Shown: positions 1 to 11,246, numbered from the stretch's first letter. The stretch: 64,000 bases of DNA from Circinella minor (GCA_016758965.1 JAEPRB010000004.1:124001-188000), one strand, 5' to 3'. Numbers and translations: made by a program. Notes: generated from the sequence alone by a model not told the origin.

Positions 1-1
1 A

Positions 2-856
2 ATTCATGTTGATGGACGATCCAAAGCAAGTGAACCTATGAAACCCGCTATTCTTTATACAGAAGCTTCATGGGCCAATTTCTTTAAAGTAGATCTTATG
101 AAACATACTTTAACTGAAATAGATTGGGTTTCATTGGATTCGTAAGTTTTATAAACAATATATATGTTTCTTTTTTTACTGAAACTTTTGTTATATATAT
201 CAATATAGGAAATTTGATTTTCAAATGTCTTTACAAGTCAATGAAATTGGAAGAAAAGAAGTATCACCTTTTAAACCTTTTATTCGACGTGTTGCATTAA
301 GGTAAAGAAAATAATTAAGATACAAAATAAACAATTATTATTAAACAATAAAACTTCTTTTTTTTTTTTTATAGACCATCATCTGATGGTAAAACAAATG
401 CCTTAGCCTATCAAAATGTGGGTGAAGGAAGATTATTAAAAGTAAAAGATATTTATCACAAACAAGTATCACTTTTTAATGTTAGTAAAGATGTTGTTCT
501 TAAAATGACTCGTTTTGAAAATGTTCCTTCTGAAATTGAAACGACTGGTTCTGAAGCCAAGTATTCTGCTACCACTGGAAGAGGGTTTGTTGGTTACGAT
601 ATTGAAGTAAGTTTTTATGTCTATATCTATATATATAAAGAAGATGATCAATTAATAATATCTCTCTCTCTCTCTATGTCATTAGTTATTGTATAAACCA
701 TATGAAGAAATGTTTAAACAAAATATTGATAAACCAATCTTTGGAGATACTCAATGGACAAAAGATGATATTTTTGGACAAAATGATCACATTTTTACAA
801 AATTTATGAGTTCAATTTTACATACAATGAATATTTTAGAAAAAGCATTGGATTAA
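2..856 (+). CDS. Unrecognised protein, 3' part (5' end outside window)
   Basis: Four exons (2-141, 209-301, 375-606, 686-856) join in one open frame of 211 residues ending in TAA at 854-856. All three introns are GT-AG and 67-79 nt long. The gene enters from the left edge, so its start is missing. The protein is soluble-looking, with no signal peptide or membrane segment in the visible part. It contains stretches such as EIGRKEVSPFKPFIRRVALR and KVKDIYHKQVSLFNVSKDVV. I do not recognise the family. The third intron carries a (TC)n run just before its acceptor. Coding status is well supported by consistent phase over four exons; function is unknown. Confidence 0.75.
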
Positions 857-1463
857 AAAAGAATTTCTGGATAGTATAGTAAATTATACCATGAGAAAAA
901 TTTTCTGCAAAAAAATAAAAATAAAAATAAATACAGTGGCCATAATTCAAGCAAACAATTTCATTTGTTCTTTTTGTACTTTTTAGCATTGGGTAACCTT
1001 TATTTTTTCCCTAATAATAATTTCTTTTTTTGCTCCGCCTCCCTTTATATTTAGTGGAACGAAAAAAAGTTATTGATTTCATTTGTATATATAAAGATAA
1101 TTGATCATCAGTTTCCATAACAAATAATAATTAAAATTAAAATTAAAAACAGTGTTTAAAGATATTGTGTGTGAGAGAAAGTGAAAGAGAAAAAGTTTAT
1201 TATTTGTATATATATAAATATATAATGCACAGAGAAAAAAAAAAGAAAAAAAAGTTGTTATAAGCGGGGTATGATAAGATAATAAGATAATGTATTGTTT
1301 ATAACATATGTATATTGTGAGAGATCCGCGGAAAACATGTTGGGTTGGGTTGGGGAGGGAAAGAAAAGAAATAAGGGATGATAAGATTAAGGTATTAAAA
1401 AAGAAAAACAATAATTTTTTTTTTTTTAGTTTCTTGGTACACATGAGCAAAAAAAAGGATCAA
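857..1463. other. Convergent 3' intergenic region
   Basis: About 600 bp between the stop of the left-edge gene (+) and the stop of the SDR gene (-). It is AT-rich with A and T runs, as expected for two facing 3' UTRs. I see no RNA gene or conserved coding frame. Short open frames on both strands here are low-complexity Lys/Phe/Tyr runs. Confidence 0.5.
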
Positions 1464-2381
1464 CTACCAAGCAGTATAACCACCATCAACAACAATTTCA
1501 GTTCCTGTACAGAAACTAGAAGCATCTGAAGCAAGAAAGACAACTACACCTTTTAATTCATGAGGGGTACCCAATCGACCGACAGGAGTCTCTGTTTCCC
1601 AAGTTTCACGCATCTTAACACCTTCTTCACCTTGTTGTGCTAGAATGGTACGATTCATTTCTGTGTCAAAATAACCAGGTGAAATAGCAGTACAACGAAT
1701 ACCATGAGGTGCCCATTCACAAGCAATTGATTTTGTTAATTGTAATACAGCAGCCTTAGTGGCATTATAAGGAGCATGAGGTTGAGGTCGATTGGTAATA
1801 TGAGCTGACATGGAAGCGATTGTAATAATAGATCCTCGACGACCTGTTTCCATCATGTATTTAGCTGCTGCTTGTGCACATAAGAAGGTACCAGTGACAT
1901 TAACATCAAAGATCTTACGAAAATCTTTAGCAGAATAATCAGCTGCTGGACATGTCTTGTTAATACCAGCAGCTGTAACCAGAATATCAATACCACCATG
2001 ACGTTCGGCAATTTGGTTAAAAACCATGGCTACCTCTTCTTCATTGGTAACATCACATCCCCAACTACTGCCTTTGACCTTGTTTTCTTTTTCAATTTGA
2101 GCAATAGCTTCAGCACCTGTTTCAGCTAATAAATCAATACAGGCAACTTGTGCACCTGATTCAGCAAGAGCACACATCATTTCAAATCCAAGACCTCTTG
2201 CACCACCCGTTACTATTTTTTTTTAAATATATATAATTATATATATATATATATAATTATTATTAGTTAGCTAATGATTGGTTTTTATAAATTATATAAA
2301 ATTAAAGTCGATGATTAATTTACCTACGGCAACTTTGTCTTTTAATGACAGTAAAGAAACTACATTAGGTGAACCAGTCAT
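1464..2381 (-). CDS. SDR-family NAD(P)-dependent dehydrogenase (polyol/sugar type)
   Basis: Two exons (2324-2381 and 1464-2212) separated by a 111-nt intron give a classical short-chain dehydrogenase of about 268 residues. The intron splits the Rossmann motif: exon 1 ends in VAV and exon 2 opens with TGGARGLG, the TGxxxGxG cofactor loop. Further marks are TAAGINK (NNAG-like), the serine in ASMSAH, the catalytic YNATK (YxxxK), and the C-terminal GTEIVVDGGYTAW. The closest described group is the sorbose reductase, mannitol 2-dehydrogenase and D-arabinitol dehydrogenase cluster, which interconverts ketoses and polyols. The exact substrate cannot be read from sequence. Likely cytosolic, with no targeting signal. 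Confidence 0.9.
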
Positions 2382-2532
2382 TTGATTAATTATTTTATGT
2401 CTTGTTTGTTGTGTGTGTGTGTGTGTGTGAAAAAATAGAAAATATAAAAAAGAAGATAGGATAAAAAGGAAGAAAAAAAAAAGTTCCTTTATTTATATAT
2501 TATTCAGAATTTGAAATTATTTAGAAAAATGA

Positions 2533-2563
<31 letters not shown>

Positions 2564-2831
2564 ACAGAAAAAAAAACATATAAGCAGCTGACCTTTGGGT
2601 AAAAAAAAAAAAAATGCATTGTTTTTATTTTATAAGCTTTCCAGGAAGTTCCCAAGAAGGAAACAACAAAAGAAGTTCGGAAAAACCGCTGATTGGCATT
2701 TGAGCTGGGTGATGCAACAAGTTATACATTAAAGAAAAAAAAATTAAAATAAATAAAAAATAAAAAATATGCGAATTGGACATAATATTCCAGAGTAATT
2801 ATAAAAAAAAAATGGTTCAATTTTTGATTTT
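2382..2831. other. Intergenic region with GT and CA microsatellites
   Basis: About 450 bp upstream of the SDR start and downstream of the LIM gene stop. It contains a (GT)n run near 2410-2428 and a (AC)n run near 2533-2562, plus poly-A tracts. The SDR promoter must lie here, but I see no clear element. Confidence 0.5.
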
Positions 2832-3616
2832 CTATATAGTGTCGTCATCTTCCTCATTTTGATATCGATGATGTGTTCTTTGATTATGCTTAATACTACG
2901 ACTTCTAGTATTTGCTTCTATAGATTAATTGAAAAAAAAATTATATTATTAATTTTATATATTAATTATCTATTATAATGATTACTATATCTTTTTTTTT
3001 TTTTATCGTTTCAAAAATTGATATTATATAATATAAGACTATATATATTATATTATATTATATTATAGACGTACAGCTTAACATTTCTCCCCCTTCTTTT
3101 TCCCCCACTTTTTCAAATGGATAAGATTCATTGACATCCCGGATTTTAGAACTCCCCTTTTCATCTATTATAATTTACGATCAAACCAAATAAAAATAAA
3201 AAACACTCATTTATATAATCTCTAATCTCGCTTTCTTCTTCCTTTTGAATAATAATAAAATAGTAGGAAAAAATATAGATAAATTTAATTATATAAATAC
3301 TTACGTCTTATAATTGCATGGAGTCTTGGTACATGTTTTTGACAAAAGAGATGACCATCATGGGATTGAAAATTCGTTATATTCAACCGACAACCTTTTT
3401 CTGAACACTATATATGTATATAAAAGTTACAGAATTTAGAATAAGTCATGCATTACTTTCTCTGTTTATATTACACTCGTATGTACGTATTTATATATAT
3501 ATATTACTATATTACTATTGTACCTTGAAACATGTCTTGTGATATCGTCGACCATTAGCTTCAATTTTCTCGGTGATATAAACCTTTTTAAGACAGATAG
3601 TACAATCGTTGCTCAT
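2832..3616 (-). CDS. Small single-LIM-domain protein
   Basis: Three exons (3524-3616, 3305-3407, 2832-2917) total 282 nt, 93 residues plus stop. Exon 1 starts MSNDCTIC and ends HKTCFK. Exon 2 opens CSEKGC and ends FCQKH...IIR. Together they give one zinc-binding LIM domain: CxxC, HxxC, CxxxxC, then CxxH. The spacing of the third pair is wider than the usual CxxC. The tail is basic, then acidic (NEEDDD). LIM domains mediate protein-protein contacts, often on the actin cytoskeleton or in the nucleus. The protein is little more than one LIM domain, so it is probably an adaptor. The 387-nt second intron is long for this genome and may hold a cassette exon (3075-3164). It was missed by simple frame calling because all exons are short. 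Confidence 0.8.
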
Positions 3617-4867
3617 TTTTAAAGTAACAATAATAAAAAGATAGAAAAAAAATAGTTTAAAAAAAGAAAGGAAGGGGTTTCTTTTGGAGTAAGAAATAAA
3701 GGGTTTATATACATCTATACAAGTACATCACAACAAAGACTCCTTGACCAGAAAAAAAAAAGAAATAGTATATCGTGCAATATTTAGAGCGCACTTTGAT
3801 TCATATAATTCATTCACTTACAGTCATTAAGTCATAATAATAATAATAATAATTAAAAGCCCCTAACGCATATATAAACTAATTCTTCATTATTTACTAG
3901 TTCGGTTTTTGATTCTTTCTCCCTTTTTAGAATGATGAGAAAAAAAAAAGAATCCCCTTAGCAACGACAAAATAAGTATTAAAATGTATGTAAATAATAT
4001 ATTCTACGTATTATTTTGGATAATAATAAAAATAAATTATATAAGGCTTTGAGTTGTCAAGATATAAAAAGAAAAATAGAATTTATTGTGAATATATAAA
4101 CTTTCTCCTTAACTAAATTCATCATTATATCCATTGAAATATATTTATATATTAGACTCCTTCTTTCTCCCCTCCTCCTCTTCCTCCTCCATTTTCCCAT
4201 TGTCTCCTTGTTTATATACTATAAAAAGTAGTTTGTCTCACGTTTATTTTTTTATTCTGCTTCATGACTTGTGTAGTAATATTATTGTTTACTGCTCTGT
4301 TGCTAATAATAATTCGTCCGATTAATTTTCAACATGTGCTTTCATTGAGACATAACAAATATCAAGGATGCTAGAGTTCTTTCTCTCTTTGTTATTCTCT
4401 CAAATACAATATCTTTGTTATTTAAAAAAGCAAAATATATAAACAACGAACTAATTTGATCACAATGTACAGCACCCATTATTTATATAAAACATGAGTT
4501 TTAAATAAATATAGTTACTATTAACTAGTAAAACTTTCTTATGATACGTACATGTGTTTGTAACTTTTTTTTTTTTAAGAAAAAATATATAGTTATATTG
4601 TTATTAGAGTTTGTATAAAAATTAACAGATCATTATATATATATATATATATATATATGTACTTTTCTTTTTGTTATGTAATATGAATGGAACATTGTAT
4701 ATAAAATGTAAGAGAATAAAAAAGGAGGATATTTGGTGTACTACTATTTTTTTTTTTATATCTGTCCTTTGTAAATTATAAAAGCAAGAGAGGGGAACGA
4801 AACAGAAGAAGATAATAATATAAAGAGGAGTGGATAGGGGTGGGGAATTCATGGTTATATTTTGTTA
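3617..4867. other. AT-rich intergenic region
   Basis: About 1.25 kb between the LIM start and the NRAMP stop. It holds TAA and TA runs and a TA microsatellite near 4632-4658. I see no supportable gene. Open frames at 4134-4325 and 4622-4852 are Ser/Phe/Ile/Tyr low-complexity translations of pyrimidine and AT tracts. Confidence 0.5.
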
Positions 4868-6825
4868 TTATGCATGGCAAAAGGTATCATCGTCATTGTT
4901 CTTTTTATGTTTATCAATAAATAATTCTAAAGGATTATACATTAGATAGGCAACAAAGATGAGATAAATAACACTTAACAAAACCATCCATAAAGGCCAT
5001 TCCATTTCATCCAGAAACATGCCAAATAAGTAAATATTGAAACCGATGACAATCCAAGATATACTCCATGAAACAATTCTTCCAATTAGTTTATTCTTGA
5101 AATCATCTGTCATAATAAATGATGATGATGTCAATTTTAGAATGGGAACCATGACGATAGGCAAGCACAAGCTAGGTTATATTATAAAATATATATATAT
5201 AAATATATATATATTAATATTAATAATTAAATAACCAATGATTCACGAACAGGTTTTTTTTTATAGTTATGGGAGTTATATAATAAGAGAAATCTTCCTT
5301 TCATTACACACACACACACGCGCGTTAATTTATGTGGGGCTGAATTAGGGTTTGACAAAGACACACTTTTTAAATGATCAACAATATTGAATGAATATAG
5401 AAATTGATATGGGTTTTTTTTTTTACCTTTGTAAAACATTTAAAAATTCTCCCATGGTATCGAATCGTTCTACAGCAAGTACAGCCACGAACATACTAGG
5501 TACTAATGCAATAATACGTGTGATCGCCACTCGATGCCATTGTTTTTTAAAGATGGCTCCAAAAAACCCTTCCACAACGTATTGACCTGCAAGTGTCCCT
5601 GTCATGGTTGAGCTTTGTCCTGCAGCAAGCAGACCAGCTGCCCACAAATATCTTGCATAATAACCAAGTGTTTTACTAAGTACATCTGATGCATCATAAA
5701 GTCCAGGGAAATTAATGATTGTTTGATCAGGTTGATAAAATACTTGAGCAAATACGACAACAATAGCCATATTAATCAAAAAGGATGTTAAAAGTGCAAT
5801 AGCTGATTCTAATGCAAAATAAAAATTGGCTTCTTTAAGTTTGTTTTTGGATGGTTTTTCACCTAAATTACGTGACATGACCAGTGCACTATAAGATATA
5901 TACGTTATTTATTTATTATTTAAATAATATAATAATAATAACAAGTATAATTTACCTGTGAAGATATAAATTATGTGGCATAATAACAGCTCCTATTGAT
6001 CCAACAGCTTGTATAACAGCTTGTTCTGGTATTTGTGGAATAATAATACCTTCTAAAAGAGCACTTATATTTGGATGGGATAAAAACATCTCCACCCAAA
6101 AACAAGCAATCATTACACCAATAAGTACCATTAAAAAGACTTCAATCTTTCTAACACCATATTGTTGTAAAAACATGAATATAAAAGTATCTGTTGCAGT
6201 TATCAAAACACCTAACCATAATGAAAATCCAAAAATAATTTTGAGTGCAATGGCTGTACCAATAATTTCTTGAATATCTGATCCAATAATAGCTAACTGA
6301 GAAAATAACCAAATAGCTAAAGATAATGGTCGATTATATGTTTCTCGAATTAATTGTGCAAGATGTTTTCCTGTTACTACACCCAATCTTGCAGATAAAA
6401 TTTGAATTATAAGACCTGACATAAAAAAAAAAAAATAAGGAGAGTTAACTCTATTGTATTATATAAAAATGATAGTTGAATTTGTAAAATAATAAAAAAT
6501 TTACCTGCAGCATGAGCCCAAAATAATAGCCAAAGTAATTTATATCCTGCAACTGCTCCACTTTGTAAATCACTTTCAAGGTTACCTGGATCCAAGTAAG
6601 CGATACTCCTTAATTATTTTTGTTATATTGATTTAAGCCCACAAACAACACAATGTGAAAATAATAATAATCAGTCAATATTTTATAACATTTTTCTTTT
6701 TTTCTAAATAAAATTCACATAACAACTATCACAGTACATTATACTTACATTAACCATCCTAATTAAGGTGTATATATAAATAAATATTTGTTATCTCAAA
6801 AATAAATTAGAATTTTTTTTTTATA

Positions 6826-6857
<32 letters not shown>

Positions 6858-7084
6858 GGGCCTGTATAATGAAGCAGTTTAGAGCAAGAAAACTTTCCAT
6901 TCTCGTCCGTAGGACCAGTGTCAATTTGTCCTTTTACATCAATTTCAACATTCCATTTATCATTTTCATTATTAGTGTCATTACTCAATGAATTATAACC
7001 ACTTGTTTTGGAAGTATTATCTTTAATAAGAGGTGTTGCTGGGGAACTTCCTGATGACAACGATGTTGACGATGACGACGGCAT
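4868..7084 (-). CDS. NRAMP-family divalent metal transporter (Smf-like)
   Basis: Six exons (6856-7084, 6749-6758, 6505-6608, 5956-6415, 5427-5888, 4868-5171) sum to 1569 nt, 522 residues. The second exon is only 10 nt and completes the TM1 hallmark [24 protein letters not shown] follows in TM6. Family knowledge: the Asp and Asn of DPGN and the Met of TM6 form the metal site, and NRAMP proteins import Mn2+/Fe2+ with H+. The N-terminal ~75 residues are Ser/Asn-rich and cytosolic, and about ten hydrophobic segments follow. The start MPSSSSTSL is the first Met in a continuous exon. The gene lies about 470 bp from the left end of the TIR element at 7552, so the element sits in or near its promoter. 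Its regulator BSD2 is encoded at 38389-39772. Confidence 0.95.
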
Positions 7085-7551
7085 TGAGGAGGACAGGGGT
7101 GGGGGGGATGCTTTAAAAGAAATTTAACAAAAAAGAAAAGATAAGTAATTTCAATTCTTACGGAATGCACCGGAAAAAGAATTCCGGCATTACCCCGCTT
7201 TTATTAGGGCATGGCACTGACTCTTTACATGTGACACAATATCATTAGAATGATGAACAATCATGTTTTTTTGTTTTTATGAGTAAATTGTTTATTTTGA
7301 TACAAATGCCATTATGATAAATTATTTCATGGATTGTTAATCATCTTATATACAAATACCAATGATTTTCATTTGACAATGCTTTTTTTTTTAACCAAGC
7401 GACGGGGTAAAACGTAGCTAGAAAATTATGTCATTGCCGAAACATAGCGTTTTTACTTGGTTTTCGGACTTTTTCAAAAAAAAACTTTCGGACGAAGCCA
7501 TTTTCATTTCAGACAAAGCAAATTTTATTTCAGATTAAATCCTACTACACC
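7085..7551. other. Upstream region of the NRAMP gene
   Basis: About 470 bp between the NRAMP start codon and the left inverted repeat of the mobile element. It should contain the transporter's promoter. I see no clear regulatory motif and no gene. Whether its outer part (7400-7551) belongs to the element is uncertain. Confidence 0.4.
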
Positions 7552-7597
7552 TTTTGCCAAAATGATGTCGCAGGAAAAGAAAATTAAAGTGTCGTAT

Positions 7598-7635
<38 letters not shown>

Positions 7636-7847
7636 AAGAGTGTCGGATCTTACAAAAAAATAGTGTCGTACAAATCAATTTTTATAAAAATAAAAGAAAT
7701 ATATCGAGATACAACTAAGAGGATAGACTAACTACTACAGCTATTCTACATTTGGTGTTTTCTAAAGACATTTAGTAAAATATACGATATATGATTATAA
7801 TGTAGATGAATATGTAGAGATAATGGTGAATGTGTGGTATCAGGTAT
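7552..7847. repeat. Left terminal inverted repeat of MULE-type element
   Basis: Matches the reverse complement of 11247-11516, including the inner block GAATGTGTGGTATCAGGTAT and the run around GATACAACTAAGAGGATAGA. A poly-T stretch near 7601-7631 makes this copy longer. Within the outer 130 bp the word GTGTCG(T/G)A or ATGTCGCA recurs four times at 20-50 bp spacing, a possible transposase-binding array. Confidence 0.85.
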
Positions 7848-8151
7848 CCGACTAAAAAATTAATGAAAGAGGTGTAAAGACATATTGTAAGATATTATAG
7901 AGAGTTTCGGGAGTATGAAAATACGAAATCAACCCAAATATATGGATGAAAGTAAAATGATTTTGCTGAGAAGTTTTCTGGTAACACAACAATGCTATGA
8001 AGAGTAAATTTCAAATATTATTATTGGAACAGTACAAGTTTTTAGCGTTATTCATACATCGTTTTTGGAATTGAAAATACGAAGTGGTTCGTATTTTAAC
8101 GAAAGCAGATGTTGAATGGTGACCTGTTTTTCCTTTTACAGCTTCGTATTT

Positions 8152-9150
8152 TCACCAAAATACGATCTCCCGAAACTCTCTATTATCTTTAACATTAGCT
8201 CTGATCTCATCAATGCGATCCATTAGCTCATTCAAAGAACCATCCAAGCAAAATTCTAAAAGATCGAATGTACGACTCTTTTTTCTAAAGCAGTGAAGCA
8301 CTCGTTGTTCCTCCATGTTCACTTCATATTCTTGCCGAGTACACTCCAAGATGTCATCGCCAGAGTGAGGATTGATTACCGTCACAAAATAATCTTTTAG
8401 TTTTTTCGTATCGTCGGCATTGATTCTTGGCTTGTTAGTTGATATTGATGGTGTTATGTTAGGGAGATGGGAGTTGTAGTTTTTTTTTGGCCTTTTTGAG
8501 TAGGAGTGAGGTGATAGGATTACTAGGACCTAATACATATAAAAGTATTTTAGTAACTTGACTAAAGCTTGCATGTACATTTTCAAATTATAATTTTACC
8601 GGCTTCCATTTTGTCGCTGTGGCTGTGGCTGTGGCTATCTTTGTTTTTTCGTTTTTTGTCCTAATGAGTAGTGTTATAGATTAAATAGTTAGTCAATCTT
8701 GATCACAGCACCGCCATCAGATCCTTAAAACTTACAGAGCTTTGGTGATATATATTCTTGGTTAAGTTGCTGCAATTGTTGTAGTTGTCATTAATATTGT
8801 CTGTAACGATGTGTTGCTGTTGCTGAGAAGGTTGCTGGCTTTCCATCTGTTTTACGTAAAACTATCAACACGATAAAGGGGAAAGGAATGAATGAGTCTA
8901 TAGAATTATGGCGTTGAGATGTATGCCATCTTACCTGCAAATCAGAGAGTATTGCATTACTTGGTTCCACAAAAGCCTTCCTGCTCTTGGTTATTAAATT
9001 AAGATCGCTTTCCATGATTTGACAGAGTGTATTGGACGGTAACTTCAGAGAATGTTCGTAAAGAGTAAAAGCGTCGCGAAAGTTCCATTTCCTAGACACA
9101 ACCTTGAGAAAGTATTCTTTTCCAGGATCTGATACGTTAGGCGAATTCAT
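8152..9150 (-). CDS. Intact gene of unknown function inside the MULE-type element
   Basis: Four exons (8935-9150, 8736-8861, 8600-8660, 8152-8522) total 774 nt, exactly 258 codons. Donors GTAAGA, GTAAGT and GTAAAA and AG acceptors all keep one frame. The 257-residue protein starts MNSPNVSDPGKEYFLKVVSR and has a Gln-rich stretch (QQPSQQQQH). A basic (DKKRKNKD) and His/Ser-repeat stretch (HSHSHSH) follows, and it ends REFREIVFW. There is no signal peptide or membrane segment. I recognise no family. It is transcribed away from the SWIM frame, whose visible start lies near 9209, so the pair may share a promoter. Intact phase over three introns argues that this cargo is, or recently was, functional. 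It could be a captured host gene or an element accessory protein. Confidence 0.6.
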
Positions 9151-9533
9151 GTGGTAACGAAAAAAAGATGAGGCACCTGCAAAACAAACATCATTATCGA
9201 GTAATCTATTGTATATATATATATATATATATAATGAAATTGCTGTTCGAGAAGGCGTTTTGCATTGGTGTACCTGTCCTGACTTTTATTTTAATCGTAT
9301 ATTATGTAAACATATTTTCTTTTGTAATCGCGTCCGTGATATTCCTCTTCATCGTGTCGGTATCTCTCGTTCAGTACAACCTGTTAGACCTATTAATGAA
9401 GCTGGTAATGATAAAATTGAAGAAATTCGTTTACAAGAGCTCAGAAAAAATATTATATCGAAAATAACGTCATCAGTAGACAAGTTAAACCGTACTATAT
9501 TGAATATGACGCCTGATCAATTAGAAGAATGTA

Positions 9534-10799
9534 CAGTGAGTATTCGCTAAACCGGTACCCAATATATGTGAGGATTGGTACCGGTTTAGCGAATTACCGG
9601 TTTAACGAATTGAAACTCAGTCGATAGTAATATGTAGAATATACTGGACGAATAACTATAATTAAATTAAGCTATATTATATAAAAAAAGATGACATTTT
9701 GTTTAATAAAGATCGTTTTTATTCTTTTATTTTATTCTTACTTTACTGTATTCAATTATCTACTATTAATTATTATCAACAATAGGCAAAGAATCTGCAT
9801 TGACAAACCGCCAAAAACTTGCTATTTGTTTGAGAAAGCAAAGAGAAAAAATAACTCAATCTGGACTTGCTCGATGGGCTAAAGACGAATTTAAGCTGGA
9901 TAAATTACCTGGTCAACAAACTATAAGTGATATTTTGAAGAAAGAAGAAGAATATATGACAATGACTGAACACCGTCTTAATGCCAAGAAAAATTCGAGA
10001 ACCTGCACTCCTAGAACTTAAATTGTTACTTCCTCAGTACGTTACTGATATGGCTAATGCAAGCCAACCTATCTCCATGGCGAACATTATTCACCAAGTC
10101 AAAATCCAGTGTAGGCGTCGCCAGCTTGAAGTACCGGAGGATTTCCAGTTTTCCAATGGCTGGTTAACTAAGTTTATGAGGCGATATGGTTTTAAATCTC
10201 GTCGTATCCATGGTGAATCTGGAGAGGTGGAGGTTAATGCTGATAACATTCAAGACAAATTCAATGCTGTGAAAGCGAAGATTTCTGAGTTTCCACCTGA
10301 ACGCATCTATAATATTAATGAGACAGGGTTCTTTTATAAGCAAGTAGAAGAAAGTCTCCGTATCAAATTGGCGGAAAAAAGGCACTGCTACTAGCAATTT
10401 GTTGACAGACTTTCCCTAGATGACAAGGACGATCTGGATATTTTTTACTTGGTGCGAAAAAAAATTAAGCTTCTAGAAGAAACAAAGGAAAGAGCTGAGA
10501 TGACATATAAGCAAGCTCGAATCACTGATTTTACCAATTAAATCTAATAATAACAATAAAAATGGTATCCGATTTGATCACAGAACCAATAAAAAAATTA
10601 ATATTATTTATATAAACACACATATATATATATAAGGAAAAAAGACTAATATAACTCCAGTAAATATTTGGAAAGATTCACCGGATACCGGTTTAGGGAA
10701 TCACCGGTATTTTACCAAGTATATAAAAAATAATTGAGAGACACCACCGGTTTAGCGAAATACCGGTTTAACGAATACCGGTTTAGCGAATACTCACTG
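9534..10799 (+). mobile_element. Nested pogo/Tigger-like element, non-autonomous
   Basis: A 1266-bp insertion flanked by TA dinucleotides (9532-9533 and 10800-10801). Its matched ends are CAGTGAGTATTCGCTAAACC on the left and the inverse on the right. Subterminal copies of ACCGGTTTAGCGAA in both orientations (9543-9615 and 10680-10795) give it palindromic ends. TA duplication and a CENP-B-like transposase fit the pogo/Tigger branch of Tc1/mariner. It lies inside the SWIM frame of the larger element and so inserted later. Confidence 0.85.
9785..10541 (+). pseudogene. CENP-B/pogo-type transposase remnant
   Basis: Frame one (about 9785-9990) encodes LTNRQKLAICLRKQREKITQ...ISDILKK, the first helix-turn-helix of CENP-B-type DNA-binding domains. 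A one-base frame change near 9990 leads into frame two (9981-10394), which encodes the second CENP-B helix-turn-helix (FQFSNGWLTKFMRRYGFKSR) and the start of the DDE domain. The first catalytic motif reads YNINETGFF where families have the YNxDETG type, so the aspartate is replaced by Asn. The frame then ends and only a C-terminal scrap (RLSLDDKDDLDIFYLVRKKI...TDFTN) follows, so most of the catalytic domain is deleted. The copy is dead three ways. Confidence 0.8.
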
Positions 10800-11246
10800 T
10801 AATCAAGCAACGCAAAATTTGAATAATATTTTACCGAACGTGATAGATCCAAGAAATCCAGTTAGAAAATAACAAAAATAGATAATTAAAGACAATTTAA
10901 TCACTCCACTCGCTTTTAATATATAAATACAATAAAAATAAAATACCCATTTATTCTTTTCTAAATGATATACATTAAACCACTTTAATAATTTTTTTTT
11001 GTGATAATTCGGGAACTTTGAACCAAGGGAAATCAAGTGAAAACCTTGTTGAAGCATTTCAGTAAGAAAGTCAAACTAAATACTCCAAAAGTTCGTAAAC
11101 TTACAAATGAAATTCGTTTTGTTCTTCGACCGATTTGGTGTCGTCATTAGCGTGGACAAAAATCGGCATTCCTAGTTTGGTTCCTTTTCTAATCGGATGC
11201 TAACTGAAATGGTCCAGTTGACAATGTACATTATACCCATAATTTT

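Larger units (their letters stand above)
9209..10872 (+). pseudogene. SWIM zinc-finger protein of the MULE-type element, disrupted by nested transposon
   Basis: The frame from 9209 to 9533 contains WCTCPDFYFNRILCKHIFFC, a textbook SWIM zinc finger (CxCx8CxH) of the type seen in Mutator-like transposases. After LEEC the frame is cut by the element at 9534-10799. Removing that element and one TA target copy makes the frame run on from LEEC into NQATQNLNNILPN and stop at 10870-10872. Downstream of the SWIM motif the protein is helical and charged. The upstream coding part is unclear: the ATG at 9209 sits in a TA run and may be an exon edge. A second overlapping frame (9168-9467) is hydrophobic and looks like a shadow. 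Confidence 0.6.

Noticed and set aside
4622..4852. 76-codon minus-strand frame downstream of NRAMP
   Set aside because: Low-complexity Ile/Tyr from TA repeats; no structure.
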